39,548 nucleotides of DNA from an uncultured Eubacteriales bacterium (GTDB lineage Bacteria > Bacillota > Clostridia > Oscillospirales > CAG-272): positions 1 through 39,548 of the forward strand of contig CAKRQU010000017.1 of the NCBI GenBank assembly GCA_934394585.1, read 5' to 3'. Position 1 is the first letter of the stretch. The number at the start of each line of letters is the position of its first letter. The translations under genes and the position numbers were made by a program. The notes beneath the pieces were generated by a model. It did not search any database. It had not been told where the DNA came from and saw nothing but the letters and a program-made list of their open reading frames with translations. Positions 16,144 through 24,890 of this stretch are shown piece by piece.

Positions 16144-17424
16144 ATGGCAGATTTTTATGACCACGTAAAAATATATATCAAGGCAGGAAACGGCGGAAAC
16201 GGCTGTATCTCCTTCCGTCGCGAAAAATACGTTTCCCACGGCGGCCCCGACGGCGGTGACGGCGGGCACGGGGGAAATATCGTTTTCGTCATCGACGAGG
16301 GGACAAATACACTGCTCGATTTCCGCAACAGGAAAAAATTCGTGGCGACAAACGGCGGCGACGGCAAAGCAAGCAAGTTTCACGGAGCCACCGCGCCGGA
16401 TCTTATCATACCCGTTCCCGAAGGCACGCTGATACGCGATGCCGAAAGCGGCAGGATAATCAAAGATATGAGCCGCTGCGGTCCTTTTATCGCGGCGAAA
16501 GGCGGAAGAGGCGGCTGGGGCAACAGGCATTTTGCCACGCCCACGCGCCAGACTCCGCGATTTGCCAAAAACGGACTTCCCGGCGAAGAACGCGAGATTG
16601 TTCTCGAATTGAAAATGCTCGCCGATGTGGGATTTGTGGGGCTTCCGAATGTCGGAAAATCCACTCTGCTCTCCGTAATCTCCTCCGCCAGACCGAAAAT
16701 AGCAAATTATCATTTCACCACGCTTTCCCCTATGCTCGGCGTGGTTTCCGTGGGTGATGGCAAAGGTTTTGTCGCAGCTGATATCCCGGGACTGATAGAA
16801 GGCGCCTCCGAGGGGCTCGGGCTGGGTCACGATTTTCTGCGCCATGTGGACAGATGTCGCCTGCTCGTTCATGTGGTCGATATATCGCAGAGCGAAGGCA
16901 GAAATGCGATAGACGACATAAAAATGATAAATTCGGAGCTGGAAAAATACAATCCCGAGCTTGCCGCGCGTCCGCAGATAATCGCGGCAAACAAATGCGA
17001 TATACTCGACCGCGCGCAGGTGGATGTGGACGCATTTGAAAAGTTTGTAAATGACAGCGGCTATACGCTTGTATATATCAGCGCCGCGTCCGGCGAAGGC
17101 GTGAAGGAGCTTTGCCGCAAGGTTTACGATATGCTCGCGCTTCTCCCGCCGCTCACGATATATGAACCGGAGTATGAGGAAGAAATAAAAGAGCAAGGCA
17201 ACCCCGACGACATCTCCGTGACAAAAGAAAAGGATGTATTTGTAGTGGAAGGCGAATGGCTCCACTGGCTCATGAGCTCGATAAATTTTGACGACCGTGA
17301 ATCGTTCTCTTATTTTGAAAAAATGATGCGTGAAAACGGCGTCATCGACAAGATGCGCGAGCTGGGCATAAAGGACGGCGACACCGTTTCCATGTATGAT
17401 CTCGAATTTGATTTCGTAGACTGA
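16144..17424 (+). CDS. obgE: GTPase ObgE/CgtA
   Basis: Essential ribosome-associated GTPase acting in 50S assembly and stress control. The 426 residues show the glycine-rich Obg fold (residues 1-158), G1 GLPNVGKST (166-174), G3 DIPGLIEGA, G4 ANKCD, and a C-terminal OCT domain (about 345-426) as in Bacillota. AGGTG precedes the ATG. Transcription appears controlled by a strong promoter overlapped by paired palindromes, unlike its usual place next to rplU-rpmA, which are not present here. Confidence 0.97.
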   Translation: MADFYDHVKIYIKAGNGGNGCISFRREKYVSHGGPDGGDGGHGGNIVFVIDEGTNTLLDFRNRKKFVATNGGDGKASKFHGATAPDLIIPVPEGTLIRDAESGRIIKDMSRCGPFIAAKGGRGGWGNRHFATPTRQTPRFAKNGLPGEEREIVLELKMLADVGFVGLPNVGKSTLLSVISSARPKIANYHFTTLSPMLGVVSVGDGKGFVAADIPGLIEGASEGLGLGHDFLRHVDRCRLLVHVVDISQSEGRNAIDDIKMINSELEKYNPELAARPQIIAANKCDILDRAQVDVDAFEKFVNDSGYTLVYISAASGEGVKELCRKVYDMLALLPPLTIYEPEYEEEIKEQGNPDDISVTKEKDVFVVEGEWLHWLMSSINFDDRESFSYFEKMMRENGVIDKMRELGIKDGDTVSMYDLEFDFVD

Positions 17425-17435
17425 TGAATATGATG

Positions 17436-17475
17436 AAAATCCCGTTTTCCTTTGCGGAAACGGGATTTTTGGGTT
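17436..17475 (+). terminator. Terminator of obgE
   Basis: A 10-bp stem (TCCCGTTT with AAACGGGA and inner pairs, about 17440-17465) followed by a T-run, starting 15 nt after the stop codon. Confidence 0.85.
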
Positions 17476-17504
17476 TTATACGGTTGTATTTTTTCTTTTC
17501 GAAA

Positions 17505-17541
17505 GAAACAAAAACCGCGGCAATGCCGCGGTTTTTGTTTC
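17505..17541 (-). terminator. Terminator of the GH28-PHP operon
   Basis: A 17-bp perfect stem (GAAACAAAAACCGCGGC with its complement, loop AAT) abuts the stop codon of the PHP gene on the minus strand; flanking A and T runs allow action in both directions. Confidence 0.8.
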
Positions 17542-18327
17542 TCATTTATTCACTTGCGAAACGAATTTCACGGGAGCATCCGGCTCAACAAGTTCTATGC
17601 CGCATTTGTCGGCAAAGCGCCGCGCCTCGTCATAATTTTCCGCCATGCCGAGCGCATCGGGGCTGTGGGCATCACTGCCGAATATCGCGACCGAACCCGC
17701 TCTCGCGGCTATGCGGAAAAAACGCTCGCACGGATAAAATCTGCCATCGCGCAGTCCCAGTCCGTTTATTTCCAGTGGCATGCCGTATCTGTTTGCCTCA
17801 CGGCAAAGACGCGTCATTTCTTCCTCATACACATCCTCGTCACCGGAAAATTTCAGCACATCGGGATGCGCCACATAGAAATATTTTCCCGTATGTATCG
17901 CATCGCAAACCTGCGATACATATTTTTTCAGTATCTCCGCGTCATCCGTGTCTCTCGTGCAGAAATGCGCATTTATTTCATTATCTATCGCGTGCTGACC
18001 GAGTATCATATAATCATACGTCATGGATGAAATCATTTCATAAGTCTTATCGAAAAATGCGGGGTAATATTCCGTTTCATAGCCGATATACAAATGTATA
18101 TAATCACGGAATTCCTCTCTCAGCGCGAGAAGCGAATCCACATATCCGCGCTGTTCGCTCGGCTTCATGCGAAAATCGGAATAATAGCCCTCGGGGAAAT
18201 ATTGCGGCGCATGATCGGAAAAACCGAGCGAGCATATTCCCGCCTTTATCGCCGCGATTACATATTCCCTGTCCTCGCCGTGCGCATGATGGCATCGATA
18301 AGTATGCGTATGAAAATTTGCTTTCAC
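17542..18327 (-). CDS. PHP-type histidinol-phosphatase-like phosphoesterase
   Basis: A 261-residue PHP protein of the HisK group. Metal-binding motifs: NFHTHTYRCHHAHG (H6, H8), GFSDHAP, GYETEYY, GQHAI, AHPDV and FGSDAH. HisK proteins hydrolyse L-histidinol phosphate, but no other his gene is present, and the upstream cotranscribed gene encodes a GH28-type carbohydrate-active protein, so another phosphate ester is possible. The start is a GTG (18327-18325) with GGGAGA upstream, 26 nt after the GH28 stop. The 14-mer palindrome at 18087-18100 lies inside this gene and encodes Tyr-Ile-His-type codons. Confidence 0.82.
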   Translation of the reverse strand: MKANFHTHTYRCHHAHGEDREYVIAAIKAGICSLGFSDHAPQYFPEGYYSDFRMKPSEQRGYVDSLLALREEFRDYIHLYIGYETEYYPAFFDKTYEMISSMTYDYMILGQHAIDNEINAHFCTRDTDDAEILKKYVSQVCDAIHTGKYFYVAHPDVLKFSGDEDVYEEEMTRLCREANRYGMPLEINGLGLRDGRFYPCERFFRIAARAGSVAIFGSDAHSPDALGMAENYDEARRFADKCGIELVEPDAPVKFVSQVNK

Positions 18328-18353
18328 TTAACTCATCTCCCAAAAAGCAAAAT

Positions 18354-21263
18354 TTATTTTGTCCCGTTGTAATCGAAATATGCGATAAGCGGACGCACAT
18401 CGGGCGATTCCAGCTTTACATTCACATTTTTCAGCGCAAAATTTTTCGCATAGCGAACGGTAAATCCGTGCCCCGCGCTGAGTCCGTGCCTGTCATATTC
18501 GGGATAGCGATTGTCTATGGGATTGGGGCATCCGGGAATTTCCGCAAAGCCGCCCGCAAGAGTAAAATCGCAGTTTTCAAATAATATATTTTCCATTATC
18601 TGATCATCCGACTGACCCACAGCCATTACCTCGCGGATATTTTTTGTATAGCTGAAAGGATATGCGCGGTCAAATCTCATATCGCGGAATGTAACATTTT
18701 TCATGCCGCTTTTGCGGACGGGAGCGCCGCCGCGCGGCAATCTGTTTCTCGCGCCCACGGTGATATATACGGGCGCACCGACATCCGTCATATCTATGCG
18801 TTCAAATACTACGTTTTCCACCTCGGCGCCGTCCACCGTTTCCAGCGAAATACCGCAACGGTTTACATTTTTTATCGCGCAGTCTGTGATATGCGCATTT
18901 TTCAGGCAGTAGTAAGTATCCGTGCCGAATTTGATACCGGAAGCGAGGCTCTGGATCATCATATCCCATACATCTATATTATAGCAACCGACCGGATCGG
19001 AGCTTTTGAAGCAAAGTCCGTCGTCGCCCGCCATTATATTGCAGCCGTATATCGTCATATCATGGCAATCCACGGGATCTATACCGTCGCGGTTCGGTGT
19101 ATTCATGCAATCGAGATTGAGATTTCTCAGTATTACGTTTCCGGAGGAAAGAGGTACCACCGTCCAGAAAGCGCTGTTTTTCATATTTATATTTTCCACC
19201 GTGATGCCGTCTGAATATGTGATATATACTATATCGGGGCGCGCATCAAGAGCGCGCTTGTCATTTACGGGGTCGTTCATTTTAAAGCGGTAAAGCCCGT
19301 TTCCGTCCAGCATACCGCCGCCCGTGATGCGGATATTTTTTATATTTTCGCCATAGAGCAGACCTCTGCCGAGCTGACGGTGAGCGCAAAGGCTCGTTCT
19401 CGGCTCGCAAAGCGGATATTCCCCGTGGTCCTGCGTGCCGAGAAGTACGGCATCCCTTGCCACAAAGAAAGTCATATCGTTTTTCAGATTTATCTGTCCC
19501 GAAAAATACGTTCCGCCGCCGAGATAAACCGTGCCGCCCGTATACGCGGCTGCATCTACGGCTTTCTGTATAGCCGCGGTATCGAGAGTTTCCCCGTCGC
19601 CCACTGCGCCGAAATCCTTTACATCGAATATTTTCCCCATGGGTGCGATACGGCAGAAATCAGGCGCGTCGTAAACGCGTATTCTGTTTATATAGACGGT
19701 GTTTTCACCCGTGCAGGTGTATGCCGCGCGGCATACGTTTTTCACTTTGCCGCAGAAGGCAAAATCTTTCGCACGCACGGCGCCGTCAGCCATCAGCGTA
19801 TATTTTCCGCTATCGATATCGAGAGTTATTTTCAGATTTACCCAGTTTGCGCAGGGGTAATACATCCATTCGTTGAGCCCGCCGTAAATGCGTTCCCATT
19901 TGTCGCCGTTTGTGGCGTAGAGATTGTTTTTGTAATGCGCTATACGCAGGGCGACATTTCCCTTTTCATCCGTTATTTCGGGCGCTATGGCAAATCCGCC
20001 GTCCGTGATTTTTATTTTTGTTTCCACCGTCGCTATGCCGGATATTGCAGGGAAAGCATAGGCGCAGGCGGCGCTTTTGCCGTTTGCGGAAGAAAGCGCA
20101 AGACTTTTATCAGCGGCAAAAGGATATTCCGCTATATCCGCCACGGCGTTTTCCGATTTTGTGATATATCCGCTCCCGGAGGAAAAATCCTCGTTTGCGG
20201 CATAAATTTCCGTATCGTCCTCTATCACGATATTATCCGCGCCGAGCACGCCGATATGCGAAATGAATTTCACTCCGCGCGCATCCGTATCGGAAACAGG
20301 CACATCCGTCGCCGCGCGTCGGCAACCAAGCCATGCATCAAAGCAGGCTTTTTCCCTGTCGAAAACCAGCTTCACGTCATAATCCGCTCCCGCTTCGAAA
20401 TCTCCTATTTTCACCGATTCCTCGCGCGATGCGGCGTATATTTCGCCCATATCGAAAACTATGCAGGAGATAACCCCGCTTTTTCCGTATACGGCGCAAA
20501 CCATGTATTTGCCGTTTTTCTCTTCGGGCGTGATTTTCGCGCTTATCACCACGCGGCTTCCGAAATCGGGAATTTCGGAAATGATGCAGCCTTTTGATAT
20601 TTTCACATACCCGTCGCGGCTGTCGTCTTCGCGTGTGCAAAGCGAAACATCACCCACGGTTTCAAAAGAAGAAAGCGCTCCTTCGTCATTGAAAACCTCG
20701 TTTACATAGCGGCGGTATGTGCGCGGCGCATATGCCGCGGGAAAATCCGCGCAGGCGGGCGTTTCGGGCAGAGGCATTTTCTCCTCCGTATCGGTCGGCA
20801 CGGCTATGACAAAGAAATGATCATAGCCCTCCCCCTTGAAACCGTCGATATGCACGAGAGCGCCTGCCGCATATTTCTTTTTGAAAAGCGCATACACGGC
20901 GCCATTGTCAAGCGCTATTTCTCCGCCGTCGCGCGCGAAATCCGAAACGCACGCGGGCACGGGGATATTTTTGTTTATCGCCACATATATATCGCAATCG
21001 CGTTCCGTATAAAAATCCACTTCCTGCTTGTCGTCAAAACCGTCGGCGGCGGAATTGAATGTGCGTATATAGTCCGCCCCGAAAAGATATTCCGGCGCTT
21101 TTGCGACAGTCGCTCCGCAATTGGAATAAATTCTCGCGCCCGTGCCGAAATCGGGATTTACGCTGTACCAGCCGCTCGTATCCCACGGGGAAACAAATCG
21201 GCTCGTCACAGGTGAGGCGGGGATAAATCCGCCGTCGCTTATTCTGTTTGTGTATTCCGACAT
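18354..21263 (-). CDS. Large GH28-type (polygalacturonase-like) protein with two N-terminal beta-sandwich modules
   Basis: A 969-residue protein. The C-terminal half (about 545-930) is a right-handed beta-helix beginning FDVKDFGAVGDGETLDTAAI, the usual opening of glycosyl hydrolase 28/pectate-lyase-like folds. Active-site-like motifs are NRDGIDP, AGDDGLCFKS and SGIKFGTD, resembling the NTDG, GDD and later motifs of GH28; the GHG histidine motif is not obvious. Residues ~130-330 and ~340-540 look like two concanavalin-like sandwiches. There is no signal peptide or anchor, so it may act inside the cell on imported oligosaccharides or be exported unusually. GGAGG precedes the ATG; the PHP gene follows in the same operon. 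Confidence 0.82.
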   Translation of the reverse strand: MSEYTNRISDGGFIPASPVTSRFVSPWDTSGWYSVNPDFGTGARIYSNCGATVAKAPEYLFGADYIRTFNSAADGFDDKQEVDFYTERDCDIYVAINKNIPVPACVSDFARDGGEIALDNGAVYALFKKKYAAGALVHIDGFKGEGYDHFFVIAVPTDTEEKMPLPETPACADFPAAYAPRTYRRYVNEVFNDEGALSSFETVGDVSLCTREDDSRDGYVKISKGCIISEIPDFGSRVVISAKITPEEKNGKYMVCAVYGKSGVISCIVFDMGEIYAASREESVKIGDFEAGADYDVKLVFDREKACFDAWLGCRRAATDVPVSDTDARGVKFISHIGVLGADNIVIEDDTEIYAANEDFSSGSGYITKSENAVADIAEYPFAADKSLALSSANGKSAACAYAFPAISGIATVETKIKITDGGFAIAPEITDEKGNVALRIAHYKNNLYATNGDKWERIYGGLNEWMYYPCANWVNLKITLDIDSGKYTLMADGAVRAKDFAFCGKVKNVCRAAYTCTGENTVYINRIRVYDAPDFCRIAPMGKIFDVKDFGAVGDGETLDTAAIQKAVDAAAYTGGTVYLGGGTYFSGQINLKNDMTFFVARDAVLLGTQDHGEYPLCEPRTSLCAHRQLGRGLLYGENIKNIRITGGGMLDGNGLYRFKMNDPVNDKRALDARPDIVYITYSDGITVENINMKNSAFWTVVPLSSGNVILRNLNLDCMNTPNRDGIDPVDCHDMTIYGCNIMAGDDGLCFKSSDPVGCYNIDVWDMMIQSLASGIKFGTDTYYCLKNAHITDCAIKNVNRCGISLETVDGAEVENVVFERIDMTDVGAPVYITVGARNRLPRGGAPVRKSGMKNVTFRDMRFDRAYPFSYTKNIREVMAVGQSDDQIMENILFENCDFTLAGGFAEIPGCPNPIDNRYPEYDRHGLSAGHGFTVRYAKNFALKNVNVKLESPDVRPLIAYFDYNGTK

Positions 21264-21302
21264 ATCAGAACCTCCAAAAATGCAAAATGTTAATACGGCA
21301 TT

Positions 21303-21331
21303 ATTTTATCATAAGTTTCGACGCTTGTCCA
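21303..21331 (-). promoter_or_regulatory. Promoter of the GH28-PHP operon
   Basis: Minus strand -35 TGGACA (21331-21326), 17-nt spacer, -10 TAAAAT (21308-21303), 40 nt before the start codon and just after the tfoX-side terminator. Confidence 0.6.
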
Positions 21332-21385
21332 TACTCACGGCAAAATCTTTTTTTCTTTGCGGAATAATACAGCGCCAAGGCGCGT

Positions 21386-21445
21386 AAAAATACAAAATGC
21401 GCCGTCGGAAATGCTTCCGACAGCGCATTTTGTATTCTGTTTTTT
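21386..21445 (-). terminator. Terminator of the RNHCP-gpsA-GH13-TfoX operon
   Basis: A long stem: TACAAAATGCGC (21391-21402) pairs with 21423-21434, one mismatch, then GTCGGAA (21404-21410) with TTCCGAC (21415-21421). T-rich sequence follows on both sides, and it starts right at the TfoX stop. Confidence 0.88.
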
Positions 21446-21761
21446 ATTTTGCTCTGCTTTTCGGCTCGGGAAGCTCGTCATACATCGCACTGAAAAGCTC
21501 CGTCAGGAATTCCCCGTCATCGACTTCATCCACGAGAAGCATATCCTTTGCGCCCTCGTAAGGCTTTTCATATCGCGGCGCGGGCATGCGTGAAACAGCC
21601 GCCTTTACCGGCTTTACGAGCAGTCTGTTATCGTAGATTCCGCCCACGATTCTGCCGCGGTAATACAGAATATATTCGCCCATCATGCGCCTGTATGTCA
21701 CGCCGTCGAGAGCGGAAAGCCCATCCATAATAAATTCAAGATATTCTTTACCCGATGCCAT
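21444..21761 (-). CDS. TfoX N-terminal domain protein
   Basis: A 105-residue single-domain protein of the TfoX/Sxy N-terminal family: a compact alpha/beta fold with YRRMMGEYILYYRGRIVGGIYDNRLLVKP as conserved core. In Gammaproteobacteria TfoX activates competence through CRP, but stand-alone N-domains are common in Bacillota with unknown roles; no C-terminal domain is present here. It is the last gene of its operon, 27 nt after the GH13 gene, followed by a strong terminator. Confidence 0.85.
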   Translation of the reverse strand: MASGKEYLEFIMDGLSALDGVTYRRMMGEYILYYRGRIVGGIYDNRLLVKPVKAAVSRMPAPRYEKPYEGAKDMLLVDEVDDGEFLTELFSAMYDELPEPKSRAK

Positions 21762-21788
21762 CTATGCACTCCCGAACAGTAAATTTTT

Positions 21789-23324
21789 TCATATTTCAAA
21801 AAATCCGACCGACTGCGGCGGCACATGGATTTTGCCGCTCTCAGCGGTTATTTTACCGCCGAATGAATATATCTTTTCGCGAAGCGTGATGTCGCATTCA
21901 AATTCGGCAGGCTCCGCCGACGTATTTATTATCACGAGGATTTTCTCCCCATCCAGCTCTCTCGTATATGCGAGCGGATATGAATACGGCTCGGCATATA
22001 TAAATTCCACTTTGCCCATGCCCGTCAGCGCGGGATGGGATTTTCTTATCGCGATGAGTTTTTTAATCTCGTGATAAAGCGAATTTTCATCCGCCATGCT
22101 TTTTTCCACCGTCGGGCGGTCGGGGTCGGGATCGAGCGGGATGTATAATTTCTCCGGCGAGGAATTGCCGAATCCCGCATTTATGCCGCTGTCCCACTGC
22201 ATGGGCGAGCGCGAACCCGTCCTGCCGTAGCCGCCCTCGACGGAAGTAAGATTTTTCACGAAACGCATGCCTATTTCATCGCCGTAATAGATGAAAGGCG
22301 CGCCCGGCATCGAAAGCAGAAAGGCGAAAGCCACTTTCATCTCGGTTTCGTCGAGAGTCAGCGCCATGCGGTTCATATCATGGTTTCCCGACGGGATGCA
22401 GATAAGCCCCTTTCCGCTCGTCTTGTCATAATTTTCTTTATATTTTGCGACAAATTCGGATATATTGCCGCCTGCTTTTGATGAGAAATACGGCTTTTCC
22501 GTTCTGAAAAGCTCCGGATAATGCGACGGTCCGAAATGCAGGAGAAAATCCGCGTGAAAACCTCCGAGCAGAGATTTATCCGGCTCGCCCCACTCGGAAA
22601 CAAGCACCGCATCGGGATATTCCGCGTCGAGAAAAGCGCGGACATTCTGCCACAGGGCAATATTTCCTTTGCCGTCCTCGTCATTTTTTACCAGCGACCC
22701 CGCCATATCCACGCGGAAACCGTCACAGCCCATTTTCAGCCAGTAACGCATCACGTCTTTCATCGCTTCCAGCGTCGCTCTCGGTCCCTCGGCGTCCATC
22801 GCCTGCTGCCACGGTCTTTCCGGTTTGTAAAAGCCGTAATTGAGCGCGGGCTGATGTGAAAAGAAATTCACGGCACATACGCCGTTTCTCGCGGAAAAGC
22901 CGAGGATACTGCTCATATTCGGCTTTTCCCAGATACTGTTGGTCCATACGTAGCGGTCGGTATATTCGTTTCTCTCCGCTTTCATCGACTCGCGAAACCA
23001 TTTGTGCTCTATCGACGTATGCCCCGGCACCAGATCCAGCAGTATCTTCACGCCGCGTTTGTGCGCCTCCGAGAAAAGCCGCGCCAGATCTTCGTTTGTG
23101 CCGTATCTCGGCGCCACGCTGTAATAATCGGAAACATCATATCCCGCATCGCCGAAAGGGGATTCGAAAAGAGGATTTATCCATATCGCGTTACAGCCGA
23201 GATCGCATACGTAATCCAGCTTTTCTATTATTCCGTTTATATCGCCTGTCCCGTCCGCGTTGGTATCGCAAAAAGACTGCGGATATATCTCGTAAAATAC
23301 CGCTTTCTCAAGCCACTTTGACAT
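21789..23324 (-). CDS. GH13 alpha-glucosidase / oligo-1,6-glucosidase-like
   Basis: Retaining glycoside hydrolase acting on alpha-glucosides in the cytoplasm (no signal peptide). I chose the ATG at 23324 because AGGAGG lies 8 nt upstream and the family start WLEKAVFYEIYPQSF follows; the protein is 511 residues. Motifs: calcium-type loop DTNADGTGD (20-28), DLVPGHTS, nucleophile in GFRVDMA (D206), acid/base in VSEWGE (E244), and SGNHDMNR (D316). A C-terminal beta-domain follows from about 420. Whether it prefers oligo-1,6-glucosides, maltose or sucrose cannot be settled. It follows the GpsA-like gene by 29 nt. Confidence 0.92.
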   Translation of the reverse strand: MSKWLEKAVFYEIYPQSFCDTNADGTGDINGIIEKLDYVCDLGCNAIWINPLFESPFGDAGYDVSDYYSVAPRYGTNEDLARLFSEAHKRGVKILLDLVPGHTSIEHKWFRESMKAERNEYTDRYVWTNSIWEKPNMSSILGFSARNGVCAVNFFSHQPALNYGFYKPERPWQQAMDAEGPRATLEAMKDVMRYWLKMGCDGFRVDMAGSLVKNDEDGKGNIALWQNVRAFLDAEYPDAVLVSEWGEPDKSLLGGFHADFLLHFGPSHYPELFRTEKPYFSSKAGGNISEFVAKYKENYDKTSGKGLICIPSGNHDMNRMALTLDETEMKVAFAFLLSMPGAPFIYYGDEIGMRFVKNLTSVEGGYGRTGSRSPMQWDSGINAGFGNSSPEKLYIPLDPDPDRPTVEKSMADENSLYHEIKKLIAIRKSHPALTGMGKVEFIYAEPYSYPLAYTRELDGEKILVIINTSAEPAEFECDITLREKIYSFGGKITAESGKIHVPPQSVGFFEI

Positions 23325-23353
23325 GTGAAAATCCTCCTTTTTTCGGGAACAAA

Positions 23354-24388
23354 TCAATATTTTTCCGTTTCAAATGCGGTCCACGGGATATTTACCGTCT
23401 TGCCCTCGGAAATAAGCTCGTCTATATGGATAATGAGCGGGAACTGCTCTTTTGTCGCTTTGCCCGCTGCGATAAGCTCCTTCACGGCCTCTGCCGTTCT
23501 CGCGGCGATAACGATGGATTCCAGAGTTACGCCCTTCAGCGTTTCCATAGCGTCAAAGAAAGACATTCCTTCGCCGAGGAGAGTGCCTATGCGACGCGTT
23601 CTTCCGCCGAATACCGTAACATAAAGATCGCCTGCGCCGAGAGTGATATTTTCGGGTCCGCCCTCGCAGATATCGAGCAGGCGTATCATTTCCTTTACAG
23701 CCTGACCGAAAAGCGCCGCCTGGGAATTGTAATGTTCAAATACTCTGCCTTCGCGCTTGTACGACATTCCTATAGCAAGGGAAACGCCGAGTGCGTAAGC
23801 ATTTTTCAGCGCTACGGCGCATTCCACGCCGCGTACATCCGTGGAGAGGCTCACGTGATAATAATTCGTTTCGAAAAGCGAACGGATCCAGCGGAGCTGT
23901 TCTATATTTTCGCCGCAGAATGTGACCTCGGTGGGGTCATGGTCGGCGAGCTCATAGCTCGTGCAGGGACCGCCAACGGCGTTGAAAGAAATTTTCTTGT
24001 CTGTTTTTGTGCGGTAGATTTCGGGATAGGAAACGAGCTTTCCTCCGCCGAGATGCACCATGCCTTTTGTGATGGAAAGCACGGGGAGCTCCTCGGGGAT
24101 AACGGGGATAACATTTTCGATAAACCAGTCAAGACCGAAAGAAGAAACTCCGCCTATGAGCAGATCCGCTCCCTTCAGCGCCTCGCCGAATTCTTCATAC
24201 TGATAGTAAGAAATGCCTGCGGGCATTTTTCTTTTCAGCGTGAGATGCTCGCCTGTTTTTCTTGCGTGATCTATTATCTCGCGATCGAGAGGTGTGCCCA
24301 CTATTCTGATGGTATTGCCGTTGTCTGCGGCAGGGAATGTTATGGCGCTGCCCATCATGCCTGCGCCTATTACTGTGATTACTGCCAT
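23354..24388 (-). CDS. GpsA-like NAD(P)-dependent glycerol-3-phosphate dehydrogenase
   Basis: A 344-residue dehydrogenase with N-terminal Rossmann motif VIGAGMMGSA, the LSITKGM segment, the catalytic lysine region VALKNAYALGVSLAIG and C-terminal GAGDLYVTVFGGRTRRIG, the counterpart of the GDLxxTC...SRN motif of GpsA. Divergence from canonical GpsA (for example GGPC in place of GPSFA) suggests a paralogue with another sugar- or polyol-phosphate substrate rather than the phospholipid-pathway enzyme. AAAGGA precedes the ATG. Operon partners are RNHCP (41 nt upstream) and GH13 (29 nt downstream). Confidence 0.82.
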   Translation of the reverse strand: MAVITVIGAGMMGSAITFPAADNGNTIRIVGTPLDREIIDHARKTGEHLTLKRKMPAGISYYQYEEFGEALKGADLLIGGVSSFGLDWFIENVIPVIPEELPVLSITKGMVHLGGGKLVSYPEIYRTKTDKKISFNAVGGPCTSYELADHDPTEVTFCGENIEQLRWIRSLFETNYYHVSLSTDVRGVECAVALKNAYALGVSLAIGMSYKREGRVFEHYNSQAALFGQAVKEMIRLLDICEGGPENITLGAGDLYVTVFGGRTRRIGTLLGEGMSFFDAMETLKGVTLESIVIAARTAEAVKELIAAGKATKEQFPLIIHIDELISEGKTVNIPWTAFETEKY

Positions 24389-24429
24389 GGTTTTTTATTC
24401 CTTTCTTTATTTGGCTTTCTTTAATTTTT

Positions 24430-24759
24430 TCAGTTGTTTCCGGCGGTGAGCTTTATCAGCAGCTCTATATCGTCGGGCTGGACTTTCGCTTCGGAAGCGG
24501 CACGGTTTCGCTTTATCTCGCCGCATTTTTCGCATTTATGAACTATCACGAAACCCTTTTTCGGGTCTGTTTCCACGCGGATGGGACGCATTATCCCTCC
24601 GCACGGATTTGCTCTGTCGCCCGGGTTTATATCCACGTGAAGCGAGCAGAGACATCCGGGGCAGTGATTGCGCGAGCTGTAGCCGAGCGGCTGCACCTCC
24701 ATACCGCAGTTTTTACATGTAAATGAGTTGTCGTTTTTTGTAAAAAGCTTTCCGTTCAT
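24430..24759 (-). CDS. RNHCP domain zinc-binding protein
   Basis: A 109-residue protein with the family-defining SRNHCPGCLCSLHVD and three CxxC pairs (CKNC, CPGC, CEKC) plus a lone Cys in NPCGG, consistent with two zinc sites. The RNHCP family is small, widespread in Bacillota and functionally uncharacterised; zinc-ribbon composition suggests nucleic-acid or protein binding. It heads the operon with the GpsA-like, GH13 and TfoX-N genes. CGGAG precedes the ATG. Confidence 0.9.
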   Translation of the reverse strand: MNGKLFTKNDNSFTCKNCGMEVQPLGYSSRNHCPGCLCSLHVDINPGDRANPCGGIMRPIRVETDPKKGFVIVHKCEKCGEIKRNRAASEAKVQPDDIELLIKLTAGNN

Positions 24760-24790
24760 GCCTGTCTCCGAAAAAAAATCATTCCATTAT

Positions 24791-24819
24791 ATTATGCGCC
24801 ATAAAAACGTTTTTGTCAA
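24791..24819 (-). promoter_or_regulatory. Promoter of the RNHCP operon
   Basis: Minus strand -35 TTGACA (24819-24814), 17-nt spacer, -10 CATAAT (24796-24791). Confidence 0.65.
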
Positions 24820-24828
24820 GTATTTGAC

Positions 24829-24857
24829 TTGACTTTTCGCCTCCGTTGTGCTAAACT
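24829..24857 (+). promoter_or_regulatory. Promoter of the sugar isomerase gene
   Basis: -35 TTGACT (24829-24834), 17-nt spacer, -10 TAAACT (24852-24857). Its -35 box is only 9 nt from that of the divergent RNHCP promoter, so the two could share a regulator or compete for polymerase. Confidence 0.65.
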
Positions 24858-24890
24858 TCAATTGTAAAAATTCTTTTTACGGAGGTTAAT

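Noticed and set aside
17477..18100. Further TATAC-N4-GTATA-like sequences at 17477-17490 and 18087-18100
   Set aside because: The first is imperfect and lies between two terminators; the second is coding sequence. Neither is paired, so I did not count them as operators.
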